A stretch of 57,071 nt of DNA from positions 1-57,071 of the forward strand of contig CAYVDO010000003.1 of the NCBI GenBank assembly GCA_964450125.1, written 5' to 3'. Position numbers and translations under genes: made by a program. Origin of the DNA: JADJOY01 sp964450125. Its GTDB lineage: Bacteria > JADJOY01. Shown here in pieces: positions 17,281 through 26,124 of the stretch (position 1 is the first letter of the stretch; the number at the start of each line of letters is the position of its first letter). The notes beneath the pieces are model-generated. The model made no database searches. It was given only the letters and a program-made list of their open reading frames with translations, and was not told the origin of the DNA.

Positions 17281-18269
17281 CGCAAGCTCGCGATCGCCGC
17301 GTCCGCGCGGTGGTTTCGGTGATCGTGACGGTGGGGTTGCTGGCGCTGGTGGCGTCACGCGTGGGATTGCGTCCGCTCGCTCAGGCGCTCCGGCAGGCCG
17401 ACCCTGGCGCCCTGGTGCTGTTGGTGGCGTGGAACGCGTTACTTCACGTGCTGGTTCCCGCGGAGAAATGGCGCCGCATCCTGGCGCATCTCGGCCACCC
17501 GCTCGCGCTTCGCGATGCGCTCGGCATTTGGCTCGGCTGCCAGCCGCTTCGATTCGCGCTGCCACTCAAGTCGGGTGAGATCTTCAAGGTGGTCTACTTG
17601 GAGCGTGTCCACGGCGTGCCCGCGGCCGTGGGCGCGTGGGCGGTGCTCTTCGACAAGCTCGGCAACGTCGTGGCGCTGGTCTCGTTCGCCACTCTCGGGC
17701 TCTCGTGGGCGTCGCTGGGGGCGGAGGTGAACGTGGCGGTGGTGGCGCTCTTGGCTTGCGGCCCGCTGCTGCTCGTGCGCGGCGTTCCCACGGTGCTCGC
17801 CCGTGGCAGCGAGCGCTTGCCGGGGCGCCTGGGCCGATTCGCACGGGAGCTCATCCAGGTGGTATCGCTGCTACCGACGCGGGTGCGGCTCGGCTTCCTG
17901 GGTGTCTCCGCGCTGCAAGCCACTGCCGAGGGGCTCTCGTTCGCGCTCTGCCTCCACGCACTGGGAGCGAAAGCGCCGCTCGCCGAGGTCTTGGTGCGCA
18001 CGCCGCTCGTGATCCTGCTCGCGAATCTGCCGGTGACCGTCTCGGGCATCGGCACGCGTGAAGTCGGAATGCTCTTGCTCTTCAGCGATTACGGCCGCGC
18101 GGAGACGCTCGCGGCGGCGGGTCTCCTGCTCTCGTTCGTCGGCCCGGTGCTGCTGGTGCTTCTCGGAGCGCCCTTCGTGAGCGGGTTTTCCGCGCGAATC
18201 TTCGCGCGAGACCGGCGCGCCAACGCGGACACCGCCGACGTGATGGCTGATTCCGCACCCAACGCGTGA
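17277..18269 (+). CDS. flippase-like / lysylphosphatidylglycerol synthase TM-family membrane protein
   Basis: This 330-residue membrane protein is of the LPG_synthase_TM / UPF0104 family (AglD/YbhN-like), with about seven or eight hydrophobic helices. Family marks are the first helix VVSVIVTVGLLALVASRVGL, the GCQPLRFALPLKSGEIFKVVYL region and LANLPVTVSGIGTREVGML near the C-terminus. The TTG start at 17277 overlaps the protease stop (TTGA), so it is probably co-expressed with it. Relatives are linked to lipid-linked glycan or phospholipid handling, but no enzymatic domain is attached here. Confidence 0.8.
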   Translation: MTQARDRRVRAVVSVIVTVGLLALVASRVGLRPLAQALRQADPGALVLLVAWNALLHVLVPAEKWRRILAHLGHPLALRDALGIWLGCQPLRFALPLKSGEIFKVVYLERVHGVPAAVGAWAVLFDKLGNVVALVSFATLGLSWASLGAEVNVAVVALLACGPLLLVRGVPTVLARGSERLPGRLGRFARELIQVVSLLPTRVRLGFLGVSALQATAEGLSFALCLHALGAKAPLAEVLVRTPLVILLANLPVTVSGIGTREVGMLLLFSDYGRAETLAAAGLLLSFVGPVLLVLLGAPFVSGFSARIFARDRRANADTADVMADSAPNA

Positions 18270-18285
18270 CCAGCCCGTGACTCCC

Positions 18286-18315
18286 TTGGCACCCCGCGAA
18301 CGTGGGCGGTACCAT
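18286..18315 (+). promoter_or_regulatory. possible sigma-70 promoter for clpS-clpA
   Basis: TTGGCA (18286-18291) and TACCAT (18310-18315) are separated by 18 bp, 67 bp upstream of the clpS ATG. Both hexamers match the consensus moderately. This is the only plausible pair in the 112-bp gap. Confidence 0.4.
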
Positions 18316-18381
18316 GGTTTCGATGTCAGAGGAAAACGTGCTCGTCCAGACACTTCGTAACGCCAGCACCCGTTCCCGATC

Positions 18382-18708
18382 ATGAGCCAGAACGAGCGTC
18401 CGCCGCAGCTCGAGCGAGACGAGGACGTCGCGCTACGCGAGCGCTCCAAGACTCAGAAGCCGCGCCTCTACAAGGTGTTGCTTCACAACGACGACTACAC
18501 CACCCAGGAGTTCGTGGTGCACCTCCTGATGGAGGTGTTTCGCAAGGACTTCACCGAGGCCACCGCGATCATGCTGCACGTCCACACCAAGGGCGTCGGT
18601 GTGGCGGGTGTGTACGTGCGCGACATCGCCGAGACCAAGGTGGAGGTCGCGACCCTGATGGCCCGGGAGGCGGGAATGCCGCTCTTGCTCACGATGGAGG
18701 CGGAGTGA
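18382..18708 (+). CDS. clpS: ATP-dependent Clp protease adaptor ClpS
   Basis: This 108-residue N-end-rule adaptor recognises N-terminal bulky residues and hands substrates to ClpA. It has a flexible acidic N-terminal tail followed by the ClpS core: LYKVLLHNDDYTTQEFVVHLL (the HNDDYTT pocket loop), then MLHVHTKGVGVAGVYVRDIAETKV. Length is normal. The ATG at 18382 is used. The stop lies only four bases before the clpA ATG, a conserved pairing. Confidence 0.97.
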   Translation: MSQNERPPQLERDEDVALRERSKTQKPRLYKVLLHNDDYTTQEFVVHLLMEVFRKDFTEATAIMLHVHTKGVGVAGVYVRDIAETKVEVATLMAREAGMPLLLTMEAE

Positions 18709-18712
18709 ACCC

Positions 18713-21061
18713 ATGAAGCTCTCGCCCGAGCTCAACATCGCCGTGAACGTCGCGATCACCGAGGCGGCGTCGCGCGGCCACGAATACGCAGGCCTCGAGC
18801 ACTTGCTCTACGCTCTGCTGCACCACGACGGCGAGACTGCCGAGATCGTGCGGCATTGTGGCGGCGACGTCGCCAAGCTGAAGGAGAAGCTGTCCCGCTT
18901 CCTCGATCAGTCGATCCCCAAGGTGCCCGAGGGGCTGCACGTCCAACCCGACCCCACCGCCGGCTTCAAGCGCGTGCTAAACCGCGCGGCGGCGCACGTC
19001 GACAGCTCGGGGAAGGATTTGGTGGGCGGCAAGAACGTGCTGGTGGCGCTGTTCGCCGAGCGTGACTCGTTCGCGCTCCATTTCCTGCAAGAGCAAGGTA
19101 TCGAGAAGCTCGACGTCGTCAGCTACATCTCCCATGGCATCTCGAAGATCGAGCCCGAGGAAGGCGGCTTGCCGGCGCCCGTCGGCGAGCCCGGCGACGA
19201 CGAAGCCGAGGCGGGTGGCGGACGTCGGCAGGATCCGCTCGAGGCGTTCTGCGTCAACCTCAACCAGCTCGCCACCGACGGCAAGATCGATCCGCTCATC
19301 GGGCGCGAGAAGGAGATCGAGCGCACCGTTCACGTGCTCTGTCGGCGTCGTAAGAACAACCCGCTCTTCGTCGGCGACGCGGGTGTGGGCAAGACCGCGT
19401 TGGTGGAAGGGCTGGCGCTCAAGATCGTCGAGGGCAAGGTGCCGGAGCCGCTCCGGGACGCGGTCGTGTACGGGCTCGACATGGGAGCCCTGCTCGCCGG
19501 TACCCGATATCGCGGCGATTTCGAGCAACGCATCAAGGCAGTGCTCAAAGCACTCGAGCAGAAGCCCAAGGCGGTGCTCGCCATCGACGAGATTCACACC
19601 CTGATCGGTGCGGGCTCGGCGAGCGGCGGCGCGATGGATGCGTCGAACCTGCTCAAGCCCGCGCTCCAGTCGGGCACGCTTCGTTGCATCGGCATGACCA
19701 CGTACCACGACTTCCGGAGCTACTTCGAGCGCGACCGGGCGCTGGTGCGGCGCTTCCAGCGGATCGAGGTCGGCGAGCCGTCGGTCGAGGATGCCATCGC
19801 GATCGCGGAAGGGCTGCGCCCCAAGTACGAGGAGTTCCACGAGGTGAAATACGGCCGCGCCGCCATCCGCGCTGCGGTCGTGCTTTCGGACCGCTACATC
19901 CACGACCGGAAGCTGCCCGACAAGGCGATCGACGTGCTGGACGAGGCGGGCGCGGCGGCGAAGCTCAAGGGTCGCAAGGGTGGTCGCATCGGCCCGGCCG
20001 AGGTCGAGGCGATCATCGCCACGATGGCGCAGATCCCGCCCAAGCGGGTGTCGCGCACCGACAAGGATCGGCTCAAGCAGCTCGAGGACGAGCTGAAGAG
20101 CGTGGTCTTCGGCCAGGATCACGCGATCGATCTGCTCGCAGGCTCGATCCGCATGTCGCGAGCTGGGCTACGAAGCCCGGAGAAGCCGATCGGCTCGTTC
20201 TTGCTCACGGGACCCACGGGTGTCGGCAAGACGGAGGTCGCCAAGCAGCTCGCCGCGATCCTCGGTGTGGAGTTCTTGCGCTTCGACATGAGCGAGTACA
20301 TGGAGCGGCACACGGTGTCGCGGCTCATCGGCGCGCCGCCGGGATACGTCGGTTTCGATCAGGGCGGGTTGTTGACGGAGGCGGTCAACAAGACGCCGCA
20401 CGCCGTGCTGCTCCTCGACGAGATCGAGAAGGCGCATCCCGACGTCTTCAACATCCTGTTGCAGGTGATGGATCACGGCACGCTGACGGACAACAACGGC
20501 CGCAAGTCGGACTTCCGGCACGTGATCTTGCTCATGACCTCGAACGTGGGCGCGCGCGAGATGGCGCGTGGTTCGCTCGGGTTCGGCGAGCGGGCGCTCG
20601 GCAGCGCCGAGGACAAGGCGTATCAGGACATGTTCAGTCCCGAGTTCCGCAACCGCCTCGACGCCCGCATTCCGTTCGCGTCGCTCACGCCGGCCACCAT
20701 GGGGCGGATCGTGCAGAAGTTCGTGAACGAGCTGGTGGGGCAGCTCGCCGAACGCAAGGTGACGATCGAGCTCAGCGACGACGCGCGCGACTATTTTGCC
20801 ACCAAGGGATTCGATCCGATCTACGGCGCGCGTCCTCTGGCACGGGTGATTCAGGAAGAGCTGAAACGGCCGCTGAGCGAGGAGATCCTCTTCGGCCAGC
20901 TCGAAAAGGGTGGCAACGTCCTCGTCGACTTCGAGGACGGCAAGCTGGCCTTCGACTACGCCCAGCGTGCCAGCGCCGTGAACGCGAGCGCTTCGTCCGA
21001 AGAGGACGAGGAGACGGGCGAGCCCACAGCGGACTCGGAGCCGCCCACGACCGCCCACTGA
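18713..21061 (+). CDS. clpA: ATP-dependent Clp protease ATP-binding subunit ClpA
   Basis: This 782-residue AAA+ unfoldase feeds ClpP. It has two Clp-N repeats (residues 1-145), a D1 module with GDAGVGKTALVEG and VLAIDEIHTLIG, and a D2 module with GPTGVGKTEVAK and LLLDEIEKAHPDVFN, then a ClpB_D2-small C-terminal domain. There is no long middle coiled coil, so it is ClpA and not ClpB/ClpC. The ClpP-docking loop is seen as SLGFGE. A short acidic Ser/Glu-rich extension follows the last domain. clpP is not in the window. Confidence 0.97.
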   Translation: MKLSPELNIAVNVAITEAASRGHEYAGLEHLLYALLHHDGETAEIVRHCGGDVAKLKEKLSRFLDQSIPKVPEGLHVQPDPTAGFKRVLNRAAAHVDSSGKDLVGGKNVLVALFAERDSFALHFLQEQGIEKLDVVSYISHGISKIEPEEGGLPAPVGEPGDDEAEAGGGRRQDPLEAFCVNLNQLATDGKIDPLIGREKEIERTVHVLCRRRKNNPLFVGDAGVGKTALVEGLALKIVEGKVPEPLRDAVVYGLDMGALLAGTRYRGDFEQRIKAVLKALEQKPKAVLAIDEIHTLIGAGSASGGAMDASNLLKPALQSGTLRCIGMTTYHDFRSYFERDRALVRRFQRIEVGEPSVEDAIAIAEGLRPKYEEFHEVKYGRAAIRAAVVLSDRYIHDRKLPDKAIDVLDEAGAAAKLKGRKGGRIGPAEVEAIIATMAQIPPKRVSRTDKDRLKQLEDELKSVVFGQDHAIDLLAGSIRMSRAGLRSPEKPIGSFLLTGPTGVGKTEVAKQLAAILGVEFLRFDMSEYMERHTVSRLIGAPPGYVGFDQGGLLTEAVNKTPHAVLLLDEIEKAHPDVFNILLQVMDHGTLTDNNGRKSDFRHVILLMTSNVGAREMARGSLGFGERALGSAEDKAYQDMFSPEFRNRLDARIPFASLTPATMGRIVQKFVNELVGQLAERKVTIELSDDARDYFATKGFDPIYGARPLARVIQEELKRPLSEEILFGQLEKGGNVLVDFEDGKLAFDYAQRASAVNASASSEEDEETGEPTADSEPPTTAH

Positions 21062-21192
21062 GCGCCGCCGCGCGCAGCGCTCAGCGGCTCCAATCGAGGG
21101 CGTCGAGGAGCGCCTGGAAGCGCGCGCCGTGGCGGGTGAAGGGACCGGCACGCCCGCGGCGATGCGATCGCTGCCGCGGGCGTGACGACCGT

Positions 21193-21369
21193 TCAGGTGG
21201 GCGCGCAATCGCAGCGCTCGCCGCAGGCGCAGCGCGGACCGCAGCAACAACGCGCGCGCTCGGGCTCGGCTCGCTTCGAGGTGCCCGAGGTACCGCCCGC
21301 GCCGCATTGGCGGTCCTCGTCGCGGCAGGAAGCGCAACCACGTCGTGACGTCGAGGTGGAACCGTTCAT
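21193..21369 (-). CDS. metallothionein-like Cys-rich small protein
   Basis: This is a 58-codon frame. ATG at 21369 is preceded by GGAG at suitable spacing, and the stop is at 21193. The product has ten Cys: an N-terminal RRGCASCRDEDRQCG and a C-terminal ARCCCGPRCACGERCDCAPT. The dense CxC, CCC and CxxxC spacing with few aromatic residues is typical of metal-thiolate proteins such as bacterial metallothioneins. It lies 100 bp downstream, on the same strand, of an ECF sigma factor with its own Cys-rich tail. This supports a role in binding soft metals under that sigma factor. Family assignment is by composition and pattern, not alignment. It is too short for default gene callers with a 60-residue limit. 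Confidence 0.62.
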   Translation of the reverse strand: MNGSTSTSRRGCASCRDEDRQCGAGGTSGTSKRAEPERARCCCGPRCACGERCDCAPT

Positions 21370-21469
21370 CGATCGCTCCGGAGCGGGGCGCGAGGTCCTG
21401 TGCGGCCGTCCAGTCGGTCGCTCGCCTCAGCCAGGCTCCGACCCTGCTGACGCAGGACCGCCGCGACTC

Positions 21470-22105
21470 TTACACCGGTTCTGCGCTCGGAGCGCCGTGG
21501 CCGCAGCTGACGCTGCCGAGCCGGCGCGACTCGTCACAGTGGCAATCGAGGCAGCCGTGGGTGGCGCAGGTGCCGCAGGTGCGCTCCAACTGGCGCTTGA
21601 GCGCCTGGCGCGCCCGGTGCAAGCGCACGCCGGCGTTGTTGGGCGAGATGCTGCTCGCGTCCGCCCAGTCGCGGACGGCGAGGCCGCCGAGATCGACGCT
21701 CTTGATGGCGTCCGCGTATTCGGGCTTGAGCGTTTCCACGAGGCTCGTCACGCATTGGCACACGGCGCGAAAGAGCTCGTCGTCGTGGGCCGTTTCGGGC
21801 TCCACGGCGGCGCGTTCGAGCGCGCGGCGCTCGCTCTCGCGCCGCCGGACGTGATCGACGAGGGCGTTGCGGAGCAGGCGGTAGAACCAGGCGGTGGCCG
21901 CTTCGCCGTCGCGAAGCGTGGTCACGCGATCGATTCCGCGGACGAAGGCGTCTTGCAGGATGTCTTCGGCGACGGCGCGCGAACCGACGCGGCGCTCCAG
22001 GAAGGCCAGGAACTGGCGGTGGTTCTCGACCAGCACCCGCACCGCGTCCGGCGAAGGCGGCGCATCGGGCGGGTCCACGACGTCGCTGATGGTCTCGGGA
22101 GTCAT
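21470..22105 (-). CDS. ECF sigma factor with Cys-rich C-terminal tail (CorE-like)
   Basis: This 211-residue ECF sigma factor has a region 2 around residues 25-90 (VAEDILQDAFVRGI, then WFYRLLRNALVDHVRRR) and a region 4 around 110-180 ending SISPNNAGVRLHRARQALK. The tail RTCGTCATHGCLDCHCDE has six Cys and a His in about 17 residues. Established: CorE-type sigma factors of Myxococcus carry a C-terminal Cys-rich domain that senses copper or cadmium and dispense with an anti-sigma factor. No anti-sigma gene is present here. The ATG at 22105 overlaps the acyltransferase stop (ATGA). The metallothionein-like gene follows. Confidence 0.87.
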   Translation of the reverse strand: MTPETISDVVDPPDAPPSPDAVRVLVENHRQFLAFLERRVGSRAVAEDILQDAFVRGIDRVTTLRDGEAATAWFYRLLRNALVDHVRRRESERRALERAAVEPETAHDDELFRAVCQCVTSLVETLKPEYADAIKSVDLGGLAVRDWADASSISPNNAGVRLHRARQALKRQLERTCGTCATHGCLDCHCDESRRLGSVSCGHGAPSAEPV

Positions 22106-23304
22106 GGCGCGCACTCGGGCATCGGCTCGGCACCGACGCGCTTGAAAGGCGAATGCTCGGCGAAGAATCGCATCTCTTCCTCCACGGCCTGCGTTTCGCG
22201 CGGTAGGAATTCGGCAATGGCCTCGGCGAGCCCCGGGTGCCGGATCCAGTGGATGCTGTAGGTGGGTGAGGGGAGAAGGCCGCGCTTGAGCTTGTGCTCG
22301 CCCTGCGCCCCCGCTTCGAAGCGAACGAGCCCACTGGCGATGGCGAACTCGATGAGCTGGTAGTAGCAGAGCTCGAAGTGCAGCGCCTCGAAGTCGTCGA
22401 GAGCGCCCCAGTAACGTCCGAAAAGCTGCTTGCCCTTCTGGAACGCGAGGGCCCCGGCGACTGGCTCGTCACCTCGAGAGGCCAGCGCCACGACCACGCG
22501 ATGCGGGATCGTGCGCCGCACTTCTGCGAAGAAACCGCGCGTGAGGTAGGCGATGGCACCCTTGCGCGCCGCAGTGTCCGCGTAGAAGCGGAAGAGCGCC
22601 TGCCACTCGGCGCTGGTGAGCTCGGTGCCGAGCTTGGTGCGGATGTCGAGCCCCGATTCAGCCGCCTTGCGCCGCTCGCGGCGGACTTCCTTGCGCGCTG
22701 CCGAGCGCATCGATCCGAGGTAATCGTCGAAGCTCGCGTATCCGGGATTCGACCAATGGAACTGGTACGTGAGCCGCGCCAGGCACTCGGGACGTGCGGC
22801 GAGCGCGGTGTGCTCGTGAGCGGTGAGGAAGAGCCAGTGAATCGACGACGCGCGGATCTGCTCCGCCAGCGCGTGGATCCCGTCCACGAGCGCATCCACG
22901 ACGACGCCCTGCGTGGCGTCGTTCGCCACCAACAGCCGTCGCCCCGTCGCAGGCGTGAACGGCACGGCGGAGAGGAGCTTGGGGTAGTAGCGGATGCCAG
23001 CGCGCTGTGCTGCGGAGGCCCAGCCCCAATCGAAGATGTACTCGCCGTAGCTGTGGCTCTTGGCGTAGAGCGGCGCAGCACCCACCAGATGCCCGCCGCG
23101 CCGCACCAGCACGTGGAGCGGGTCCCAGCCCGTACCGCGGCCGACGCTGCCGCTCGTTTCCAGGGCCGAGAGAAACGCGTGCTCGACGAATGGATCGTCT
23201 GCACCGGCGAGCGCGTCCCATTCGGCCGCGTCCACGTCGCGGAGTGAGGTCGCGACCTCGACGGAGAGATCGCCTGGAGGGCACCGGGATGGGGTGGCGT
23301 TCAC
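22102..23304 (-). CDS. GNAT/FemAB-like acyltransferase (DUF482, COG3146)
   Basis: This 400-residue cytosolic protein is of the DUF482 / peptidogalycan-biosynthesis family, with a double GNAT-like fold. Marks are DPFVEHAFLSALETSGSVG near the N-terminus, VGAAPLYAKSHSYGEYIFDW, and the C-terminal ALAFQKGKQLFGRYWGA, HFELCYYQLIEFAI and GAQGEHKLKRGL. The GTG at 23304 is the start. The stop overlaps the ECF sigma factor ATG, so they are translationally coupled. The substrate is unknown; family members are proposed to transfer acyl groups in a tRNA- or CoA-dependent manner. Confidence 0.85.
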   Translation of the reverse strand: MNATPSRCPPGDLSVEVATSLRDVDAAEWDALAGADDPFVEHAFLSALETSGSVGRGTGWDPLHVLVRRGGHLVGAAPLYAKSHSYGEYIFDWGWASAAQRAGIRYYPKLLSAVPFTPATGRRLLVANDATQGVVVDALVDGIHALAEQIRASSIHWLFLTAHEHTALAARPECLARLTYQFHWSNPGYASFDDYLGSMRSAARKEVRRERRKAAESGLDIRTKLGTELTSAEWQALFRFYADTAARKGAIAYLTRGFFAEVRRTIPHRVVVALASRGDEPVAGALAFQKGKQLFGRYWGALDDFEALHFELCYYQLIEFAIASGLVRFEAGAQGEHKLKRGLLPSPTYSIHWIRHPGLAEAIAEFLPRETQAVEEEMRFFAEHSPFKRVGAEPMPECAP

Positions 23305-23659
23305 GGCTCGCCAAGATGGGGAGACGCCGACCGATCCGCAAGCGGAGCGCGATCCGCCTCCCGGCCTGCGTCAGTCGTGCCGTGCGCTTCGCGCCTCGGG
23401 CGCGATCCTTCCCGATCGGTCCCTCGGATTCGCGGCGGAATGCACGGTGCGCTGCCCCGCGAACCGAGCTGCGGGCACCGTCAGCCGGAGCAGCCCCCCG
23501 AAGCATGCGCGCTGCGTGCTGGTCGTAGTTCTGCCCATCGAAGCTCGGCATGGGATGGCAACCCGCGGGCTGAGGCCGGCGGATCCCCGCGAGCGCGTAC
23601 CCGCCGGCGCAGTCCGGCGTGTACCGGCAGGTGTCAGGTCGTAGGCCCCCTCCGACCTT

Positions 23660-24200
23660 GCAGGCGCCTCCGGGATGCCAGCGACGCAGACGTCCGCGAT
23701 CAGGCGACCTGGCGGTGGATTGAAGGGCGCTGCCGGTCCCGATCACGTCGGTTACCGCACTCTCGCCGGCGAGCAGGTAGGCGAGTCCTGGATAGCGAGC
23801 GTCGACTTGGGCGACGCAGTCGGGAATGGTTTGCAGCGAGGAGGAGCGGACGTAGCCCATGCCTGCGCTGGCCGTGTACTGGCCGTTCGCGTCGCTCGGC
23901 ACCACCACGGTACCGCTGGCGACGGTGAGGTACTCGACGGGACTGGGGAGAAAGAAGCTCACGGTCACCTTTCCGCTGCGCACCGGAACTACGTCGATGA
24001 GCGCGCTCCCGCTCCCGCGAAGCCGAAGGCAGCGAGCAAGGCGATGTCCAGCACCGCGTTCGAGCCCGAGGCTACGGGAACGGCGGTGAGGCCCTGAATC
24101 ACGAGGGTGCCACCCGCGAAGTCGGCGAGATTCGCGTGCGCGGCGCGAGGCGCGAAGCCAGGCAGGCGACGAACGAGCGGATCGGCTTGGCACGCTTCGA
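23660..24200 (-). pseudogene. frameshifted remnant of an unknown protein
   Basis: Two adjacent minus-strand frames join into one plausible protein. The first reads ADFAGGTLVIQGLTAVPVAS and then NAVLDIALLAAFGFAGAG, stopping at 23989. The second continues with SALIDVVPVRSGKVTVSFFL, VEYLTVASGTVVVPSDANGQ and VTDVIGTGSALQ, without a start of its own. The join near 24010 falls in GGGAGCGGGAGCGCG, so a real frameshift or an assembly error would explain it. The beta-rich, Val/Thr-rich composition suggests an exported protein, but no family is recognised. The rest of 23305-24368 shows no intact gene. Confidence 0.4.
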
Positions 24201-24368
24201 GTCCCCCCCAACGGAACGGTCGCGATCGAGCGATCGTCGGACCCAGCGATCATCGGGTTCGCGCGCGATGCCGCCGCAATGCGCGGGTGGCGGTCGAATA
24301 CCCCACCAACCGAACGCCCGGGGCCGTATGCGCTCTCTGGAGGGGCACGCTCCTTCGTGCCGCCCGTG

Positions 24369-25955
24369 TCAGGGCGCGAGGTGGAGGGCGCGGTAGCCCA
24401 TGTACTTCATGAACGTCCGTGCCGACTGGCTCCATTGCTTGGGCGCGCCCGCGTACATCGCCGCGATGCCGTGGTTCGCCATGGTGTCGCCGAACGTGAG
24501 CCAGCTTGGGTCGCCCGACACGAGAAACGCTGCGCCGAACACGTGCGAGATCAGGATGTTCAAGTCCGCGGTGCTGGAGTCGTCGTAGTCGGTGTCCAGG
24601 CAATTCCAGAGGTACTGGAAAGCGATCCCGTCGGTGGTGATGGCATCGTCGCGATACCACTCGGCAGCGGCGACGATCACCGGACCGATGGCGGGATCGG
24701 CGGTCAGGAAGGACGTGTCCATGAGCCCGTCGACGAGCAGCGACGTCATGAACGGCGAGGCACCGTTCGGCCCATTGCCGCACTCGGCCGGGTCGGGACG
24801 CTCGATGTCGTGCTCGAACGCACCGCTGGTGCCTTGCGCCTGCCACGCGACCGTCATGTCCACCAGCGTGTCGAGCGCGGCGAGCACCTGGGCGGTCGAC
24901 TCGACCGCGTAGTAGGACGCGAGCCCCATCATCGGCCAGGCCATGTTGCGCTCGGTGACCTTCACCGTGATCTCGGGGCCGGTGGTGAGCGCGGTGAGGT
25001 TCTGCCGGAACGCCTCCCCGATCCCGCGCACCGCGGCAAGCGCAGCCGAGTCACCGGTGAGCAGGTAATCGTCGAGCATCCCCTGGCCGAGCATGCGGCG
25101 CATGACTCCCCAGTCCATCGGGATCGCGGGATTCCAACCGCTGGCGCAGGTGTAGAGCGCGACCGTGTTGCCGTCGTACCAGTCGAGCGCGTTGACCCGG
25201 TACCACACCGCTTCCTGGCGCGCGCGCCGAAACGCAGCGTAGCCGCCACGGTGGGTGAAGCGTTGGTAGAGCGCGTGCGGCCCGTCGTAGTAGGTGCGGT
25301 CCTGGCTGGTCGAGCCGCAGCTCACGCCGTAGGACGTCCAGGGCGGGTTCATCGTCGCCAGCGCGTCCTCGATCTCGGACTCCCAGCCGGGGAATGCGGT
25401 GCTGTCGGCGAGCGCCACCTGGTGCCCGGTGGCGAGCGCACGCGCGTACCAGCGTGCATCGAGCGTCGCCGCGACCGGCCCATCGGGATTCGCGGCGAGC
25501 GGGGGTGAGCTCAGCGTGCGCGGCGCTCCCCAGGTCAGGGTGTAGCTCTGCTGCTGGTTCACGGCGAGGGTCGCGCGGAAGGCCACCAGCGCCGAGCGCA
25601 GCGAGCCGTCGAGCGGCCAGACGGCGAGCACCTCGGAGTGGGTCGCGACCTCGTCGCCTTGCGCGTCGCGGACCACGATTCGCGCGGCATCGTCGAGCCG
25701 GCCGGGGCGAAACGGCACGCCCAGCGAGACCACCGCGTTGCTCGCAGCACCGCCGTCGGCCTTGAGGGTCAAGATCAGAGACTCCGATGCGCCCAGGACG
25801 GAATCCCACGCATCGGCGCTCCCGCGCTCGAAACCGTCCGAGAAGACCTCAACCGTCGTGGCCGCAGCGGCCCCGGCGGCGCAAGTGGGAACGGCTGCCA
25901 GCGCGATGTTTGTGAACACCGCTGCGAGCGAACGCGTGTTTCGAGCTCGACGCAT
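24369..25955 (-). CDS. secreted RIFT-barrel plus helical-toroid protein (rhamnogalacturonan-lyase-like architecture)
   Basis: This 528-residue exported protein starts at ATG 25955, right after a strong GGGAGGT ribosome binding site. A signal peptide spans about residues 1-30 (LAAVFTNIALAAVPTCAAGA). A VFSDGFERGSADAW motif follows. Residues ~50-140 (VVSLGVPFRPGRLDD, HSEVLAVWPLDGSLRSALVAF) resemble the N-terminal RIFT beta-barrel of PcRGLX/YetA-type exo-rhamnogalacturonan lyases. The remainder is helical and aromatic-rich (NPAIPMDWGVMRRMLGQGM), consistent with an alpha/alpha toroid. A polysaccharide-acting enzyme is the best guess; catalytic residues are not identified. Confidence 0.65.
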   Translation of the reverse strand: MRRARNTRSLAAVFTNIALAAVPTCAAGAAAATTVEVFSDGFERGSADAWDSVLGASESLILTLKADGGAASNAVVSLGVPFRPGRLDDAARIVVRDAQGDEVATHSEVLAVWPLDGSLRSALVAFRATLAVNQQQSYTLTWGAPRTLSSPPLAANPDGPVAATLDARWYARALATGHQVALADSTAFPGWESEIEDALATMNPPWTSYGVSCGSTSQDRTYYDGPHALYQRFTHRGGYAAFRRARQEAVWYRVNALDWYDGNTVALYTCASGWNPAIPMDWGVMRRMLGQGMLDDYLLTGDSAALAAVRGIGEAFRQNLTALTTGPEITVKVTERNMAWPMMGLASYYAVESTAQVLAALDTLVDMTVAWQAQGTSGAFEHDIERPDPAECGNGPNGASPFMTSLLVDGLMDTSFLTADPAIGPVIVAAAEWYRDDAITTDGIAFQYLWNCLDTDYDDSSTADLNILISHVFGAAFLVSGDPSWLTFGDTMANHGIAAMYAGAPKQWSQSARTFMKYMGYRALHLAP

Positions 25956-26124
25956 CGAGCACCTCCCGGTGCGGTCAGCGTACCCGACCATGCTCGCTCA
26001 CCCGAAGCTCGACCTCACCCGAACCGCGATCGATGACGCGCTCGCCGAGAGGTCGCCCCATGCCGACACGGCGGCACCGAAGCAAGGCATTCGCGAGGTT
26101 GCGGCCGATCTCCACGCGTGGCGC

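Noticed and set aside
17277..18269. Possible lysyltransferase (MprF) function for the flippase-like protein
   Set aside because: Only the membrane part is present. The catalytic DUF2156 domain of MprF is absent.
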